23,223 bases of DNA from CAYSPU01 sp964432995 (GTDB lineage: Bacteria; Verrucomicrobiota; Verrucomicrobiia; Limisphaerales; JAHDYP01). How positions within the stretch are numbered: position 1 is the stretch's first letter; each line of letters opens with the position of its first letter. The notes under the pieces were generated by a model that had not been told where the DNA came from, did not search any database, and saw only the letters and a program-made list of their open reading frames with translations. The stretch lies in NCBI GenBank assembly GCA_964432995.1, contig CAYSPU010000072.1, positions 1-23,223 of the forward strand. The letters run 5' to 3'. Positions 1 to 8,318 of the stretch are shown here, one piece after another. The position numbers were made by a program, and so were the translations under genes.

Positions 1-37
1 CAAATGCTAGCTTAATTCTCGCGCTCCGTGGTCTTAA

Positions 38-3000
38 GCTTGGGGTCCACCTCATTCGGCGGCTCAAGGCGCCGGCGGGGCCAGCAATGGCACGCTCAAC
101 AACTGTCTCCTGACGGGCAACTCGACTCCAGGAGGTGGCGGCGGGGCATCGGGTGGCACGCTCAGCAACTGCACGCTCACCGACAATTCCGCCAGCACCG
201 GCGGCGGGGCCTACTTCGCGGCGCTCAACAACTGTGTGTTGACGGGAAACTCGGCCACTTGGGTCGGCGGCGGCGGCGCATATGGTGGCACGCTCAACAA
301 CTGTACGCTGACGGGCAACTGGGCCAATCGGGACGGCGGTGGGGCACACAGTAGCGCGCTCAACAACTGCATCGTCTATTATAACTACGCTACTTCGTCA
401 GGAGACAACTATATCGATTCCGCGTTGAACTACTGCTGCACGACGCCCTTGCCCTCGGGGGGCGTGGGTAATCTGTCCGCGGAGCCGCAATTGGCCAGCA
501 CCTCCCATCTGAGCGCCGATTCTCCCTGTCGGGCTGCGGGTAGCGCGGCCTACGCAACAGGCACGGACATCGACGGCGAGACGTGGGCCACTCCTCCGTC
601 CATCGGTTGTGACGAACCCGTAACGGGTTCGCTGACCGGGGAGTTGGGCGTGGCGATTACAGCCTTCCATACGAATGTGGCGATCGGGTCCCCGGTGGAC
701 TTCCACGCTGTGATTGATGGGCGGGCCGGCGGGTCGCAGTGGGACTTCGGAGACAGCGTGCTGGTGAGCAACCGTCCGTGCGTCACGCACGCATGGGCAG
801 AGTCGGGGGATTACTTGGTGGGACTACGGGCTTACAACGACAGTCATCCCGAGGGGGTATTGGCTACGGTTACAGTGCATGTGGCGACTCCTGTGCACTA
901 CGTGGCGGTAGGGAGTGTGAATCCGGTGGCGCCGTACAGCTCATGGGCAACAGCGGCGACCACTATTCAGGATGCCATAGACGCGTCGGTGGCGCCGGGG
1001 GCGTTGGTACTGGTGAGCAACGGGGTCTACGAAGTGGAAGGGCGAGTGCAGTATGGGATCAGCAATCGGGTGGTGGTGACCAAACAGCTGCGGGTAGAGA
1101 GTGTCAATGGCCCTGAAGTGACAGCGATTGTCGGTTACCAGGTGCCGGGAACAACAAACGGCGATTTCGCGATGCGATGCGTGTATCTGACCAACGGGGC
1201 GGTGCTGTCGGGGTTCACATTGACCCAGGGGGCGACGCAGACTTCGGGGGATGCTGTCCGGCAGCAGTCGGGAGGTGGAGTTTGGTGCGAGTCGACGAGG
1301 AGTGTGGTGACCAACTGCGTGTTGACCGGCAACGCGGGCTATTACGGCGGGGGGGCCTACTCCGGTACGCTCAACAACTGCACACTGACGGGCAATTCCG
1401 CGTACCTGTTTGGTGGCGGGGCACACAGTAGCACGCTCAGCAACTGCCTCCTGACGAGCAACTCCTCGAATCCCGGAGGCGGCGGTGGAACAGCCGGTGG
1501 CACGCTCAACAACTGCACCCTGAAGGACAACTGGGCCGCGTGGATCGGCGGCGGAGCAGGGGGAGGGGTGCTCAACAACTGTGTCCTGACCGGCAATTCA
1601 GCCGGTTACGGCGGGGGGGCACACGGTGCCACGCTGTGGAACTGCACATTCACCGGGAATTCAGCCTTACATGGCGGCGGAGCACAGGATGGCGTGCTGA
1701 ACAACTGCGAGTTGACGGGCAATTCGGCCGATGCCGGCGGCGGCGCATATGGTGGGACGCTCAACAACTGTACGCTCACGGGCAACTGCGCCGTTCAGGA
1801 CGGCTGTGGGGCACACAGTGGCACCCTCAACAACAGCATCGTCTATTACAACGGATCCAACGCGTGGGCAGACAACTATGTCGATTGCACGTTGAACTAC
1901 TGCTGCACGACGCCCTTGCCCTCCAGCGGGGTGGGCAATCTGACGGCGGAACCGCAGTTGGCCAGCACCTCCCATCTGAGCGCCGGTTCTCCCTGTCGGG
2001 GCGCCGGCAGCGCGGATTACGCCACAGGCACGGACGTTGACGGTGAGCCGTGGGCCAGTCTCCCCTCCATCGGTTGCGACGAGCCCGTAACCGGGTCGCT
2101 GACCGGGGAGTTGAGCGTGGCCATTACCGCCTCCTACACGAATGTGGCGATCGGGTTCCCGGTGGGTTTTGTTGCGGTACTCGGTGGGCGAGCGGGTGGG
2201 TCACGGTGGGACTTCGGGGACGGGGTGGTAGTGAGCAACCGGCCGTATGCCACGCACGCGTACGCAGAGGCGGGGGACTACGTGGTGGAACTACGGGGTC
2301 ACAACGAGAGTCATCCCGAAGGGGTGCTGGCCACGGTGACGGTTCACGTGACGGCTCCGGTGCACTACGTGGCGGTGGGAAGCGTGAATCCGGTGGCGCC
2401 ATACAGCTCATGGGCGACGGCGGCGGCGAACATCCAGGATGCGGTGGATGCGTCGGCGCTGCCGGGGTCGTTGGTGTTGGTGAGCAACGGCGTTTACCAA
2501 GTGGGCGGACGGGAGCTGTACGGGCTGAGCAACCGGGTGGCGGTGACCAAGCCGGTGAGGCTACAGAGTATTAATGGCCCTGAAGTGACAACGATCGTTG
2601 GCTACCAGGTCCCGGGAACGACAAACGGCGATGGGGCGGTCCGATGTGTGTATCTGACCGACGGGGCGGTGTTGTCGGGCTTCACGCTGACCCAGGGGGC
2701 GACGCAGGGATGGAATGAGGATGGCCGGAAGGACTCGGGCGGTGGGGTCTGGTGCGAGTCCGTGAGGGTCTTGGTGACCAACTGTGTGCTGACCGGCAAC
2801 GCCGCCTATTACGGCGGCGGCGCATACGGTGCTACGCTGAACAACTGCACGCTGACCGACAACCTGGCCGATACCGGCGGCGGTGCTTGCTCCGGCAGGC
2901 TCGAGAACTGCGTGCTCACGGGCAACTGCGCTTCTGAAGGCGGTGGAGCTCGAGATGGCGCCCTCAACAACTGTGTGCTGACGGGGAACTCCGCCAACTC

Positions 3001-4111
3001 CGGCGGTGGGGTATACGGCGGTACGCTCAACCACTGCACACTGGCGGCCAACTCGGCGTCGGGAGTCGGCGGTGGGGCACGGGATGGAGTGCTCAACCAC
3101 TGCGTGCTGACGGGGAACTCGGCAGGAGGTGGTGGAGGGGCCCGGGGTGGCTTGCTCAACAACTGCACGTTGAGACGCAATCGGGCCGTGGGCGGTGGCG
3201 GCGGGGCTTACGCTGCGACGCTCAACAACTGCGAGTTGACGGCGAATTCAGCTGACACCGGCGGCGGGGCGCAAAATGCCACGCTGAACAACTGCACGTT
3301 GATGGGGAATTTGGCCTCCAGGTATGGTGGCGGGGCATGCGACGGCACGCTCAACAACTGCGTTGTTTACTATAACAACACCGTCAGTTCTTCGGGAGAA
3401 AACCACGTCTATTCCACGTTGAACTACTGCTGCACGACGCCCTTGCCCTCCAGCGGCGTGGGCAATCTGTCCGCGGAGCCGCAATTGGCCAGCACCTCGC
3501 ATTTGAGCGCAGACTCTCCCTGTCGGGGTGCCGGCAGCGCGGCCTACGCGACGGGCACGGACATCGACGGCGAGCCATGGGCCAATCCTCCATCGATCGG
3601 CTGCGACGAGCACCTGACCGGGTCGCTGACGGGAGACTTGAGCGTCGAGATCATGACTTACCATACGAACGTGGCAGTAGGGTTCCCGGCTGACTTCATC
3701 GCTGTGATCGGCGGGCGAGCGGGTGGGTCGCGGTGGGACTTTGGAGACGGGGTCGCGGTGAGCAACCGGGCGTGTGCCACGCATGCGTGGCCTGAGGCGG
3801 GGGATTACGTGGTGGAACTATGGGCCTACAACGAGAGTCATCCCGAGGGAGTGTCGGCCACGGTGACCGTGCATGTGGCGACTCCGGTGCACTACGTGGC
3901 TGTGGGAAGCGTGAACCCGGTGGCGCCATACAGCTCATGGGCGACGGCGGCGGCCAACATCCAGGATGCGGTCGAGGCGTCCTCGGTGCCGGGGGCGTTG
4001 GTGTTCGTGAGCAGTGGGGTCTACGAGGTGGGAGGCCGGGAGGTGTACGGGATGAGCAACCGGGTGGCGGTGACGAAGCCGGTGAGGGTGCAGAGCGTCA
4101 ACGGACCTTAA
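38..4111 (+). CDS. Giant modular beta-helix/PKD repeat protein, N-terminal and middle part (5' end missing, ends at an in-frame TAA)
   Basis: Seen: the frame is open from 38 and reads as repeat protein from about 53. The first ordinary start codon in frame is GTG at 236, but that lies inside a repeat, so the true start is upstream or lost. The protein is built from ~21-23-residue rungs of the form LNNCxLTGNSAxxGGGA, which suggests a right-handed parallel beta-helix with stacked Asn and Cys. After each helix comes a segment like the choice-of-anchor Q domain (SPCRGAGSAxYATGTDxDGE), then a PKD-like domain with WDFGD (Trp codons at 740, 2207 and 3734) and a HAxxExGDYVVEL strand, then a cap starting PVHYVAVGSVNPVAPYSSWA. 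Module joints fall at 890, 2357 and 3884. Known: such proteins are surface or secreted, binding or degrading polysaccharide, but no catalytic residues are identifiable here. Odd: TAA at 4109-4111 interrupts a frame that continues with perfect domain continuity to 5650. No signal peptide is visible because the 5' end is missing. Confidence 0.85.
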   Translation, partial: AWGPPHSAAQGAGGASNGTLNNCLLTGNSTPGGGGGASGGTLSNCTLTDNSASTGGGAYFAALNNCVLTGNSATWVGGGGAYGGTLNNCTLTGNWANRDGGGAHSSALNNCIVYYNYATSSGDNYIDSALNYCCTTPLPSGGVGNLSAEPQLASTSHLSADSPCRAAGSAAYATGTDIDGETWATPPSIGCDEPVTGSLTGELGVAITAFHTNVAIGSPVDFHAVIDGRAGGSQWDFGDSVLVSNRPCVTHAWAESGDYLVGLRAYNDSHPEGVLATVTVHVATPVHYVAVGSVNPVAPYSSWATAATTIQDAIDASVAPGALVLVSNGVYEVEGRVQYGISNRVVVTKQLRVESVNGPEVTAIVGYQVPGTTNGDFAMRCVYLTNGAVLSGFTLTQGATQTSGDAVRQQSGGGVWCESTRSVVTNCVLTGNAGYYGGGAYSGTLNNCTLTGNSAYLFGGGAHSSTLSNCLLTSNSSNPGGGGGTAGGTLNNCTLKDNWAAWIGGGAGGGVLNNCVLTGNSAGYGGGAHGATLWNCTFTGNSALHGGGAQDGVLNNCELTGNSADAGGGAYGGTLNNCTLTGNCAVQDGCGAHSGTLNNSIVYYNGSNAWADNYVDCTLNYCCTTPLPSSGVGNLTAEPQLASTSHLSAGSPCRGAGSADYATGTDVDGEPWASLPSIGCDEPVTGSLTGELSVAITASYTNVAIGFPVGFVAVLGGRAGGSRWDFGDGVVVSNRPYATHAYAEAGDYVVELRGHNESHPEGVLATVTVHVTAPVHYVAVGSVNPVAPYSSWATAAANIQDAVDASALPGSLVLVSNGVYQVGGRELYGLSNRVAVTKPVRLQSINGPEVTTIVGYQVPGTTNGDGAVRCVYLTDGAVLSGFTLTQGATQGWNEDGRKDSGGGVWCESVRVLVTNCVLTGNAAYYGGGAYGATLNNCTLTDNLADTGGGACSGRLENCVLTGNCASEGGGARDGALNNCVLTGNSANSGGGVYGGTLNHCTLAANSASGVGGGARDGVLNHCVLTGNSAGGGGGARGGLLNNCTLRRNRAVGGGGGAYAATLNNCELTANSADTGGGAQNATLNNCTLMGNLASRYGGGACDGTLNNCVVYYNNTVSSSGENHVYSTLNYCCTTPLPSSGVGNLSAEPQLASTSHLSADSPCRGAGSAAYATGTDIDGEPWANPPSIGCDEHLTGSLTGDLSVEIMTYHTNVAVGFPADFIAVIGGRAGGSRWDFGDGVAVSNRACATHAWPEAGDYVVELWAYNESHPEGVSATVTVHVATPVHYVAVGSVNPVAPYSSWATAAANIQDAVEASSVPGALVFVSSGVYEVGGREVYGMSNRVAVTKPVRVQSVNGP

Positions 4112-5040
4112 CTGACCATCATTGCCGGATATCAAGTACCCGGGACGACGAACGGCGACGGGGCGGTGCGGTGTGCGTATCTGACCAATGGGGCGGTGTT
4201 GGCGGGCTTCACGCTGACCCACGGGGCTACGCAGTCTTCGGGGGATGCTGATCGGCAGCAGACGGGTGGTGGCGTTTGGTGCGAGTCCGTGAGGGGGGTA
4301 CTGACCAACTGTGTGCTGACGGGAAACTCGGCCTGTTACGGCGGTGGGGCCTACTCGGGCACGCTCCACTACTGCACGCTGAGGCACAACCACGCCGTGC
4401 GGACTGGAGATGCTCGGAATATGGGACGTGGCGGCGGGGTATACAACAGCACACTCCTGGGTTGCACGCTAATGGATAACATCGCCATCATGGGCGGTGG
4501 CGCATCCGGCGGTGCGCTCAACAACTGCAGCCTGACGAACAACTCGGCGGGTCGCGGCGGCGGGGCACACTACAGCACACTCGAGGGTTGCGTGCTGGCT
4601 GGCAACACGGCCGGCACCACGAGCGGCGGCGGGGCATACGGCGGCACGCTCAGCAACTGCAGCCTGACGAACAACTCAGCCAACCTCGAAGGCGGGGGAG
4701 CGCTGTTGGCCAAGCTCGACGACTGCGTCCTGATGGGCAACTCGGCCCGGGAGGGTGGTGGTGGGGCATCCAGTTGCACGCTCAACAACTGCAGATTGAC
4801 GCGAAACAGGTCCAACAAAGGCGGTGGCGGTGTCTTCATTGGAACGCTCAACAACTGCGTGCTGTCCGCCAATTCGGCTCAGATCGGTGGCGGGGCGTTG
4901 GATGCTACGCTCAACAACTGCACGCTGACGGGCAATTCGGTTGAATGGGAGGGTGGCGGTGGCGGGGCATCTTGCTGTACCCTTAACAACTGCATCCTGT
5001 ATTACAACAGCGGGCCTCTGTCGGCAGACAACTACTCCAC
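53..5040 (+). repeat. Short tandem coding repeats (~63-69 bp), one beta-helix rung each
   Basis: The DNA repeats a motif around ctcaacaactgc every 63-69 bases, always in multiples of three. About 5 copies are visible in the first, truncated array, then about 9, 10 and 11 copies in the next three. The consensus rung is LNNCxLTGNSAxxGGGA followed by a variable pair and Gly. The Asn pair and Cys recur at fixed positions, as expected for residues stacking inside a beta-solenoid. The last copy in each array degenerates to LNNxIVYYN or similar and leads into a conserved TLNYCCTTPLPSSGVGN capping segment. Variation sits at the residues just before and after GGGA. Confidence 0.9.
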
Positions 5041-5271
5041 TTCCACGTTGACCTACTGCTGTGCAACGCCGTTGCCGCCATCGGGTCTCGGCAACATCAC
5101 CAACGAGCCGGCGTTCGTGGACCTGAGCGCCGGTGACTTCCATCTGCAAGGCAACTCGCCCTGCATCAACGCCGGCCAGAACGCCTACGCCGCGAGCAAC
5201 ACCGACCTCGATGGCCTGCCGCGCATCGTCGGCGGCACCATCGATATCGGCGCCTACGAGGTCCACGGACC
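890..5271 (+). repeat. Large tandem modules (~1.47-1.53 kb) within the repeat protein gene
   Basis: The PVHYVAVGSVNPVAPYSSWA joint occurs with its codons starting at 890, 2357 and 3884, giving complete modules of 1467 and 1527 bases, both multiples of three. The WDFGD motif shows the same spacings (740, 2207, 3734), so the length difference lies in the beta-helix array, not in the PKD region or cap. A final copy of the helix part runs from 3884 to about 5271 and is closed by the C-terminal domain instead of a PKD domain. By eye the cap and PKD regions are strongly conserved at DNA level, with the 2357 and 3884 copies closer to each other than to the 890 copy. Confidence 0.9.
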
Positions 5272-5650
5272 GGCTTCGGCGATCTCGTATGCCTGGCTGC
5301 AGCAATACAATCTGCCCACCGACGGCTCCGCCGATGCCGCGGACCCCGACGCCGACGGTCGGGACACGTGGCAGGAATGGCGCTGCCAGACCGATCCGAC
5401 CGACCCGTTCTCCGTGCTGCGCCTGCTGGACCCGCTGCCCGACGGCACCACACCCGGCGGGGTGATCGTGCGCTGGCAGAGTGCGGCCGGGGTGAATTAC
5501 TTCCTCGAGCGTTGCACCGGCCTGTCTCCGGCGGTGCCGTTCTCCGTGCTGGTCACGAACGTTTTTGGTCAGCCGGACACAACCACGTACACCGACACCA
5601 ACGCTGTCGATAGCGGCCTGTTCTTCTATCGCGTCGGGGTGGGGGACTAG
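4166..5650 (+). CDS. C-terminal part of the modular beta-helix protein (choice-of-anchor Q domain and Verrucomicrobia-type tail)
   Basis: This is the same reading frame as the preceding part. It is open from 4112, and the first start codon after the TAA is GTG 4166. If translated alone it would lack the beginning of the helix cap, so it is better read as the end of one interrupted gene. Seen: eleven more LNNC-type rungs (about 4300-5000), an LTYCCATPLPPSGLGN closing segment, then a canonical choice-of-anchor Q motif (SPCINAG, then TDLDGLPR, then IDIGAYE). Next is an Asp-rich calcium-loop-like stretch DAADPDADGRDTWQEW. The tail has VRWQSAAGVNYFLER and ends FFYRVGVGD. This tail is common in large exported proteins of Verrucomicrobiota and may serve as an anchor or sorting region (inference). 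Its stop codon shares the bases CTAG (5647-5650) with the stop of the convergent CHAD gene, so there is no room for a terminator. Confidence 0.85.
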   Translation: MRCAYLTNGAVLAGFTLTHGATQSSGDADRQQTGGGVWCESVRGVLTNCVLTGNSACYGGGAYSGTLHYCTLRHNHAVRTGDARNMGRGGGVYNSTLLGCTLMDNIAIMGGGASGGALNNCSLTNNSAGRGGGAHYSTLEGCVLAGNTAGTTSGGGAYGGTLSNCSLTNNSANLEGGGALLAKLDDCVLMGNSAREGGGGASSCTLNNCRLTRNRSNKGGGGVFIGTLNNCVLSANSAQIGGGALDATLNNCTLTGNSVEWEGGGGGASCCTLNNCILYYNSGPLSADNYSTSTLTYCCATPLPPSGLGNITNEPAFVDLSAGDFHLQGNSPCINAGQNAYAASNTDLDGLPRIVGGTIDIGAYEVHGPASAISYAWLQQYNLPTDGSADAADPDADGRDTWQEWRCQTDPTDPFSVLRLLDPLPDGTTPGGVIVRWQSAAGVNYFLERCTGLSPAVPFSVLVTNVFGQPDTTTYTDTNAVDSGLFFYRVGVGD

Positions 5651-6423
5651 ATGCGGAGGCGGCGGCGGATGTCCGTTTCCGTCCGGCGGATTTCGGCGGT
5701 GAGCGACGTGAGCAGTGCGGGGGGGACGACGTAGGGCGGCAAGGCGTCGAGGACTTCGTCCGCCAGCAGGAGGTTCTGGCGGTGTCCGAGGGCTTCCTGG
5801 AGGCGCAGCAACCGCTGGAGCAAGTCATCCTTGCGGTGGCGGTTGTCCGGCAATTCGAGCTCGCGCAAGTAGCGCCATCGGCGGACGAGGCGTCGGAAAT
5901 CGTGCTGGCTGGCCAGCGGCACGCGAAAGAAACGGGGGGCGTCCCGAAGACAGCGTTCGCGCAACTTGTCCACCAGGCGCGCACAGCGTTTGGCGAGGCG
6001 CACCTCGTGTTTGCGCCCGCCCTCCGGCAGGGCCAGTTGGCGCCGGAGAGACGCGGGCAGCGGCTTGACCCGGCGACGGGCGGCCTGCCACGCGTGGCGG
6101 CGGTCGCGTTCCAGGTGCGCCTCCAATTCCCGGTGACGCTGGGGGCGGGCGACCAGCCATTCCAGGGCGACGTCCAGGTCGCGGACCCGGTCCGTAGCCG
6201 AGGAAATGCCGCGAGACCAATCGCGGAACTGGCTGCTGGTCTCTTCGCCGTACCAGGCGGCTCCCAGGCGGATCAGCAAGCGGAGGCGCCGGACGGTCAC
6301 GCGCAGTTCGTGGACTTCCTCCGCCTCGCCGCGGCGGCGAACGCGCTCGGGCAGGCGAGCCAGCGCCGCCAGCAGGCGCCCTTGGGACTCCTGCCAGCGG
6401 CGAAACAACTTGGCCGGTTTCAT
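5647..6423 (-). CDS. CHAD domain protein
   Basis: A 258-residue protein matching the CHAD (conserved histidine alpha-helical) domain over nearly its whole length. Seen: VHELRVTVRRLRLLIRL near residue 37, then ISSATDRVRDLDVALEWL with the hallmark RDLDV, then FRRLVRRWRYLRELELP, and LQEALGHRQNLLLADEVL near the C-terminus. It is rich in Arg and predicted helical. Known: CHAD proteins bind inorganic polyphosphate through basic surfaces and can localise to polyphosphate granules; they often accompany CYTH/triphosphate tunnel proteins, but none is present here. Its ATG overlaps the TGA of the upstream oxidoreductase as ATGA, implying translational coupling. Its stop overlaps the stop of the convergent repeat protein gene. 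No signal peptide or membrane segment, so cytoplasmic. Confidence 0.88.
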   Translation of the reverse strand: MKPAKLFRRWQESQGRLLAALARLPERVRRRGEAEEVHELRVTVRRLRLLIRLGAAWYGEETSSQFRDWSRGISSATDRVRDLDVALEWLVARPQRHRELEAHLERDRRHAWQAARRRVKPLPASLRRQLALPEGGRKHEVRLAKRCARLVDKLRERCLRDAPRFFRVPLASQHDFRRLVRRWRYLRELELPDNRHRKDDLLQRLLRLQEALGHRQNLLLADEVLDALPPYVVPPALLTSLTAEIRRTETDIRRRLRI

Positions 6424-7469
6424 CGAGGCTCGGACGCGCCGGCGGCCGGGAGCGACACCGGTTGTCCGGTGCGAATGGACTGCTCCTCGGCCTCACAGAT
6501 CTCCACGGCGCTGAGGGCGTCGCGGGCGGTCACGCGGGTGGGCGGTCGGCCGGCGGCGATGCACTCGAGCATGTAGCCCAGTTCGCCGACGTAGCCGTCG
6601 CCGCCCTCCGGCGTCACGGTGCGGGCCGGTTTTCCTTCCTCGACCACGCGCAGCGCCTCCGCCCCGCGCGCCAGGGTGAAGTCCACCGTGGCCTTCTCGA
6701 AGGCCACCGTGTACTCCATGTCGAAGCCGAAGCCTTCCGTCATGATCCAGGTTCCCTCGGCCGAGGTGACCGTGCCGCCGGCGACTTCGTACTGGCAGAC
6801 CACGTGATCGATGGCGCCGCTGAACCGGGTCAGCCCCTGGGCAAACACCCGGCGCGGCCGCCCGAAGCAATACTGAACGAAGTCCACGTCGTGAATATGG
6901 AGGTCCAGCAAGGCGCCGCCCGATTCCGCGCCGTTGAAGTAGGAGCTGCGGCTCCAGCCCGGCGGGCTCGAGACGCGGCGGAACCGCGCTGCCAACGCCC
7001 GCCCGTAGCGGCCATCGGCTACGGCTTCCTTGATCCAGTCCCACCCCGGCCAGAACCGCATGCACATCGCCGGCAGGAAATAGGACGGCGCGGCCTCCGC
7101 CGCGGCCACGATTTCCCGGCACAACGCCGCGGTGCGGGCCAGGGGTTTCTCGCAGACGACATGCTTCCCGGCCTTGAGGGCCGCCTTGGCCATGGCCGGG
7201 TGTTGCGGCGTCGGCACGCACAGATCCACCAGTTGGACTTCGGGATTCGCGAGAAGCTCGTCCAGCTCGCGATACGCCCGCACCTTGTTCATGTCCAGGC
7301 GGACGCCTTCGTCCGTGCCCACGTTTCCGGAGACCCCGCCGACGACGCCGTTGGTGGGCAACCGGAAGGCGTCGCAGACGGCCACGATCTGCGCCTGCGG
7401 CAGGTTCCGATACGCCTTGAGATGGGTCACCCCCATGAAGCCGAGGCCGACAACTCCAACGTTGATCAT
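6420..7469 (-). CDS. Gfo/Idh/MocA family NAD(P)-dependent oxidoreductase
   Basis: A 349-residue dehydrogenase of the usual family length. Seen: an N-terminal Rossmann fold with GVVGLGFMG (residues 5-13), VCDA at the end of the second strand, the catalytic-region motif CEKPLA (residues 106-111, Lys108), and LLDLHIHDVD in the C-terminal half, where Asp189 and His193 match the conserved D-x-x-x-H of the family. Known: these enzymes oxidise or reduce hydroxyl groups of sugars, inositols and related polyols using NAD(P). The substrate cannot be read from sequence. It lies 12 bp after a sugar isomerase/epimerase-like TIM barrel, a classic pairing in carbohydrate catabolism, and is translationally coupled to the following CHAD gene. 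Confidence 0.93.
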   Translation of the reverse strand: MINVGVVGLGFMGVTHLKAYRNLPQAQIVAVCDAFRLPTNGVVGGVSGNVGTDEGVRLDMNKVRAYRELDELLANPEVQLVDLCVPTPQHPAMAKAALKAGKHVVCEKPLARTAALCREIVAAAEAAPSYFLPAMCMRFWPGWDWIKEAVADGRYGRALAARFRRVSSPPGWSRSSYFNGAESGGALLDLHIHDVDFVQYCFGRPRRVFAQGLTRFSGAIDHVVCQYEVAGGTVTSAEGTWIMTEGFGFDMEYTVAFEKATVDFTLARGAEALRVVEEGKPARTVTPEGGDGYVGELGYMLECIAAGRPPTRVTARDALSAVEICEAEEQSIRTGQPVSLPAAGASEPR

Positions 7470-7484
7470 GGTATTCCTTTCCTA
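7470..7484 (-). promoter_or_regulatory. Ribosome binding site for the Gfo/Idh/MocA oxidoreductase
   Basis: On the minus strand the upstream gene's TAG runs directly into GAAAGGAATACC before the ATG. The core AAAGGA (7480-7475) sits 5 bases before the start codon, a convincing Shine-Dalgarno site that supports the ATG at 7469. Most other genes in the window lack one this clear. Confidence 0.65.
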
Positions 7485-8318
7485 GCTGACGATCTGTTCG
7501 ATGTAGGTGCGTGCGGCGCGGAGGTCCTGCACGCGTTGGTTCCCGGCCTCGCGTTCGAGGCAGAGGTTTCCGGCAAAGCCCAACTCCTGCAGCACGCGGA
7601 AGAAACCGGCCCAGTCCACCTGGCCGGTGCCCACCACCACTTCGTCGCCCCAGGTGCCGGGCACCCGGGTGCGGTTGGCGTCCTTGATATGGCACTGCTG
7701 CAGCCACGGACCGAGCATCTGCAGCGCTTCGATCGGGTTGCCCTTGTCGTAGAGGAGCATGTTGGCGGGGTCGAAGTTGACCCCCACGTTGGGGCGACCC
7801 AGCTTGCGGAGAAACGCCCCCAGGGTTTCCGCCGTTTCCTGTCCCGTCTCGAATCCCAGCCGCAGATTCCGGGAGGCAAACACATCGGCCACCCGCGTAA
7901 TCCGTTCCAGGATCTTGCGGAACGCGGGGTCCTTCTCGTCGTGGGGCAGGAAACCGGCGTGGAAGGTGACCAGGGACAAACGAAGGCGGGCGGCGATCTC
8001 GACCACTTCCTGGATGTTCCGCCAGTTGGCTTCCCAGTGTTCGTCCGGCACCAAGCCTCCCGTCCGGCGGATCGAATCCAGCGTGGTGTAGTCTTCGCCC
8101 AGCGTACCGAACATCCCGGAGACGATGGTGACTCCCGCCCGGGCGAAGAGATCCGCGGTGCCGCCCCAAACCGCGGGATTCTCCCGGAGGGGATCCAAGG
8201 CCAATTGCACGCGCCGAATCCCGACGGACTCGAGGAGGTTGACCAGTTCGAGGGGTGAAGAGGGTTGCAGGGACCAACTGCAGACCGCCAGATGCTGAGC
8301 AATCGAAGTTGATGGCAT
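7482..8318 (-). CDS. Sugar phosphate isomerase/epimerase-like TIM barrel protein (AP endonuclease 2 superfamily)
   Basis: A 278-residue protein with the fold signatures of the xylose isomerase-like/AP endonuclease family 2 barrel. Seen: SWSL near residue 14, VTFHAGF near 117-123, LGFETGQE with Glu157, VNFDPAN with Asp183, CHIKDA with His210, and LCLEREAG with Glu255. These four residues correspond to the usual divalent-metal ligands. Known: members interconvert keto and aldo sugars or epimerise them (tagatose/psicose epimerase, inosose-type enzymes). The exact substrate is unknown. First gene of the minus-strand set isomerase, oxidoreductase, CHAD. The promoter should lie in the gap shared with the divergent permease gene. 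No strong Shine-Dalgarno precedes its ATG. Confidence 0.9.
   Translation of the reverse strand: MPSTSIAQHLAVCSWSLQPSSPLELVNLLESVGIRRVQLALDPLRENPAVWGGTADLFARAGVTIVSGMFGTLGEDYTTLDSIRRTGGLVPDEHWEANWRNIQEVVEIAARLRLSLVTFHAGFLPHDEKDPAFRKILERITRVADVFASRNLRLGFETGQETAETLGAFLRKLGRPNVGVNFDPANMLLYDKGNPIEALQMLGPWLQQCHIKDANRTRVPGTWGDEVVVGTGQVDWAGFFRVLQELGFAGNLCLEREAGNQRVQDLRAARTYIEQIVS

Noticed and set aside
28..354. Plus-strand frame starting at the left edge
   Set aside because: Its translation is a frameshifted Arg/Gln-rich version of the LNNC repeats.
1135..3180. Minus-strand frames across the repeat gene with repeated PPP-rich motifs
   Set aside because: They are mirror images of the GGGA-rich coding repeats, not independent genes.
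53..5040. Regular ~66-bp repeats as a CRISPR array
   Set aside because: The repeats are degenerate, keep codon phase, have no unique spacers of constant length, and encode a clear protein repeat.
6462..8258. 598-codon plus-strand frame
   Set aside because: Antisense shadow of the oxidoreductase and isomerase genes; no family resemblance.
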